64,000 bases of DNA from an uncultured Lachnospiraceae bacterium (GTDB taxonomy: Bacteria; Bacillota; Clostridia; Lachnospirales; Lachnospiraceae). A program made the position numbers and the translations under genes. The stretch covers positions 1 to 64,000 of the forward strand of contig CAJTLX010000006.1 of assembly GCA_910577165.1 (NCBI GenBank), in the 5' to 3' direction. Below the pieces are notes generated by a model. That model was not told where the DNA came from. It saw only the letters and a program-made list of their open reading frames with translations, and did no database searches. Position 1 is the stretch's first letter; each line of letters begins with the position of its first letter. Below, piece by piece: positions 61,756 through 64,000 of the stretch.

Positions 61756-63630
61756 ATGAATACAATCCCAAAAATTTCCCGCAATTTTTACAATGCTGCT
61801 ATTCGCGAGGCGGAGTCCTGTATCGGCAAAGATGCAGGCGATTTAAATGAGGAATTATACACTGAATTTACGCGAAATGGCAATCGTGTCCACTATGAAT
61901 CCGTCAGTTTCTATCGCCGCAAACTTTTAAACTGTCTGGCACTCGGCGAGATCTGTGAGGGAGATGGACGCTTCCTGCCGGAACTTTCCCGCCTGATTGA
62001 TTGTACTCTAAATGAGCTGACCTGGGTACTTCCGGCTCATTCCGGCGGAAAACTTCCAGAAGATAAGGAAACGAATATCGACTTATTCTCCTGCCATACT
62101 GCCTCTGCACTCGCGATGATCTCAGCGCGACTTCCACTTGAGTACGCATTGCAGAAACGCATTTGGGAGGCGATTGATGCCCGTATTTTCCAGCCATTTT
62201 TAAAATATAACTACTGGTGGCGCGATCTCGGCGAAAACCGCCGCGAGGTGCCATCCAACTGGACACCATGGTGCATTCATGGAGTGCTGGAATGTGCGCG
62301 TGCTATACTGCCCGAAATTCTTTCCTGGTGTGATAAAGAATTTGCAAAAGAGGGGTTTCTCGATGTGAAATCCTCTGGGGAAAAGCAACTTTCTGTGGGT
62401 ACTCTTGCCGCGCCCGCCCTCTATCCAACGCAAGTTCTCACCTCCTTTCTCCCGCCGGAACGTCTTCCTCAACTGGAAGAAATTGTACAGAGTTGCTTGG
62501 CTTCGCTAAAAAATTATTGTGAGGATTATCCGGAGGATGGCGGCTGTGATGAAGGTGCGCAGTACTGGGAACACTCCGTTGGACATTTCTTTGAATGCGG
62601 ATTATGGAGATATTTTCCAGTAGAAAAACTGTCAAATATGTATTTTTTTATCTATAAAGTACATATGACTGGCAATTATTATATGAATTTTGCGGACTGT
62701 GCCGCGAGCTTTACTCCAAATGCCTCGATGATCTTTCTTATGGGTGCAGTTGCAAAACTCCCGGAACTTGCAAATTTTGGCGCATTCCTTTTCCACTCAG
62801 CCAAAGAGGAAGCATCCGACCCAACACTAAAGGACAATATGGATTTTCGCGCGATCTTAAATGCGGGAATTGCCTCCCCTTTTATCGAAACTTGCAGCGG
62901 GGGATTTAACCACAAATCACATGAATTATTTGAAGCATTAAATGTCGGAATCTTTCGCCGGGGACCTTTTTGTGTCGCCGCAAAAGGGGGACATAATGGA
63001 GAAAATCACAACCATAACGATTGTGGCAATGTGATTGTCTACGCGGACGGCAAGCCGATCCTGATCGATGTGGGAGTGGGTGCGTACACAAAGGACACCT
63101 TCTCCGACCGCCGTTACTCTATCTGGACCATGCAGTCCTCATACCATAATCTTCCGGAAATTAACGGTTATATGCAGAAGGAGGGAAAAGAATTTGCCGC
63201 AGAACATACCACCTTCTCGGAAAATTCGTTTTCATCTATCTGCACAAATACCTACCCGCGCGAAGCCAATCTTAGTTTTTTTGCGCGGAGTGCAGAAGTA
63301 GGAGAAAAATTTGTAAAATTATCCTCAAAGTTTTCTCTCTCGAAAATCGAGTGTCCGATTATATTAAACTATATGCTTGCAGAAAAGCCGGAATTAAGTG
63401 GCTGCCGTGCGCGGGTAAACGGATACCTGCTCAAACTTCCGGAGGGAAATTGGTCGGTGGAAACCATAGAATTCGGCGAGGATGAGAAGCTTTCCCCGGT
63501 CTGGGGACATTGTGTTTACCGTCTGCGCGGAGAAATTGAACTCTCCGATAAGGATTTCACCGCTGTCACTATTATTGAGGCGGATACAAAAAAAAACCAG
63601 GTGCCCGAAGAATACCCGACTATGAAGTGA
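61756..63630 (+). CDS. Heparinase II/III-family protein
   Basis: 624 residues from the ATG at 61756 (AAAGAGGT upstream). The N-terminal 330 residues are an alpha/alpha barrel with NYWWRDLGENRREVPSNWTPWCIHGVLE. The C-terminal beta-sandwich has GENHNHNDCGNVIVYADGKPILIDVGVG, with the HNHND signature of heparinase II/III-like lyases. There is no signal peptide, so a cytosolic polysaccharide or oligosaccharide lyase is likely. The substrate could be a uronic-acid-containing glycan; it cannot be fixed from sequence. Confidence 0.9.
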   Translation: MNTIPKISRNFYNAAIREAESCIGKDAGDLNEELYTEFTRNGNRVHYESVSFYRRKLLNCLALGEICEGDGRFLPELSRLIDCTLNELTWVLPAHSGGKLPEDKETNIDLFSCHTASALAMISARLPLEYALQKRIWEAIDARIFQPFLKYNYWWRDLGENRREVPSNWTPWCIHGVLECARAILPEILSWCDKEFAKEGFLDVKSSGEKQLSVGTLAAPALYPTQVLTSFLPPERLPQLEEIVQSCLASLKNYCEDYPEDGGCDEGAQYWEHSVGHFFECGLWRYFPVEKLSNMYFFIYKVHMTGNYYMNFADCAASFTPNASMIFLMGAVAKLPELANFGAFLFHSAKEEASDPTLKDNMDFRAILNAGIASPFIETCSGGFNHKSHELFEALNVGIFRRGPFCVAAKGGHNGENHNHNDCGNVIVYADGKPILIDVGVGAYTKDTFSDRRYSIWTMQSSYHNLPEINGYMQKEGKEFAAEHTTFSENSFSSICTNTYPREANLSFFARSAEVGEKFVKLSSKFSLSKIECPIILNYMLAEKPELSGCRARVNGYLLKLPEGNWSVETIEFGEDEKLSPVWGHCVYRLRGEIELSDKDFTAVTIIEADTKKNQVPEEYPTMK

Positions 63631-63656
63631 TTGGGGAACCAGATACTGCCTCCTGG

Positions 63657-64000
63657 ATGGATATCGATCTTATGGGGGAAGCAATAAACCTGGCAAAACA
63701 GGCTGCTGCTGCCGGGGATGTCCCGATCGGATGCGTTATCACGCATGGAGAGGAAATTATTGCCCGCGCCTATAATAGACGAAACCAGGATGCCTCCGTC
63801 CTCGCCCATGCGGAGATAATCGCCATCGATCAGGCTTCTAAAAATTTCCATGACTTCCGGCTGGAGGATTGCACACTTTATGTCACTCTGGAACCCTGTC
63901 CAATGTGTGCGGGCGCGATTGTCCAGGCACGTATCCCCCGCGTTGTGATCGGCACAATGAATCCGAAAGCTGGATGCGCGGGTTCCATCCTAAATATTTT
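63657..64000 (+). CDS. tadA: tRNA adenosine deaminase, cut by the window end
   Basis: At least 114 residues, 3' end missing. The zinc ligands HAE (LAHAEIIAID) and PCPMC (LEPCPMCAGAIVQARI) are complete. TadA converts A34 to inosine in tRNA-Arg. The ATG at 63657 has no clear ribosome site; a GTG at 63627 overlapping the previous stop is an alternative start and would couple the two genes. Confidence 0.9.
   Translation, partial: MDIDLMGEAINLAKQAAAAGDVPIGCVITHGEEIIARAYNRRNQDASVLAHAEIIAIDQASKNFHDFRLEDCTLYVTLEPCPMCAGAIVQARIPRVVIGTMNPKAGCAGSILNI

Overview
The window looks like a chromosome segment of a low-to-moderate G+C, plant- and host-glycan-using gut clostridium, most likely Lachnospiraceae. 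The signs are a large Bacillus/Clostridium-type SRP RNA, a SAM-I riboswitch on metK, CsoR/CopA/CopZ copper control, consensus sigma-A promoters, strong AGGAGG ribosome sites, a short DUF6774-like protein and several RRNPP-type TPR regulators. No strain can be named from sequence reading alone. No rRNA, tRNA, intact prophage or CRISPR array was recognised.

Layout. 0-3.4 kb: a hybrid histidine kinase. 3.5-5.8 kb: a promoter-bearing small secreted-peptide gene converging on a two-part TPR regulator whose halves meet at an A7 run. 5.9-8.2 kb: a secreted trypsin-like protease operon. 8.3-10.8 kb: an AAA-ATPase/nuclease-like gene flanked by repeats and by a truncated copy of the operon's membrane gene. 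10.9-18 kb: a two-component pair, metK with a long SAM-I leader, and a second hybrid kinase. 18.1-21.1 kb: the copper operon. 21.2-27.3 kb: an accessory zone with an alpha/alpha-barrel protein, small proteins, a standalone TPR regulator and remnants of an ABC exporter, a cytosine methyltransferase and a serine recombinase.

27.3-39.5 kb: an ABC-class ATPase preceded by a striking leader region (operator, promoter, two micro-ORFs, two terminators), an XRE regulator, a GH27 alpha-galactosidase, a HipA-like kinase, an AraC regulator, a ferritin-like protein, a radical-SAM pair with a divergent HxlR regulator, and small conserved genes. 39.6-45.7 kb: a xylan-type set (GH10 lipoprotein, GH43, esterase) plus a second alpha/alpha-barrel protein and a histidine phosphatase. 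45.7-50.5 kb: a response-regulator/ABC chimera pseudogene, an HD-GYP protein, murA, a shikimate kinase and a flavin reductase. 50.9-64 kb: a GH38 alpha-mannosidase, a broken esterase, an Ig-like protein, a three-gene cluster (cNMP-binding protein, ABC ATPase, TPR/P-loop ATPase) of unknown role, the SRP RNA, a heparinase II/III-family protein and the start of tadA.

Two themes stand out. First, peptide signalling and export genes occur repeatedly and many are decaying: I count ten broken, split or fragmentary genes. Second, several regulatory regions carry more structure than their genes explain, notably the 29.4-29.7 kb micro-ORF leader, the upstream part of the metK leader, the evenly spaced GTAC sites before the radical-SAM genes and the tandem repeats upstream of the HipA-like gene.
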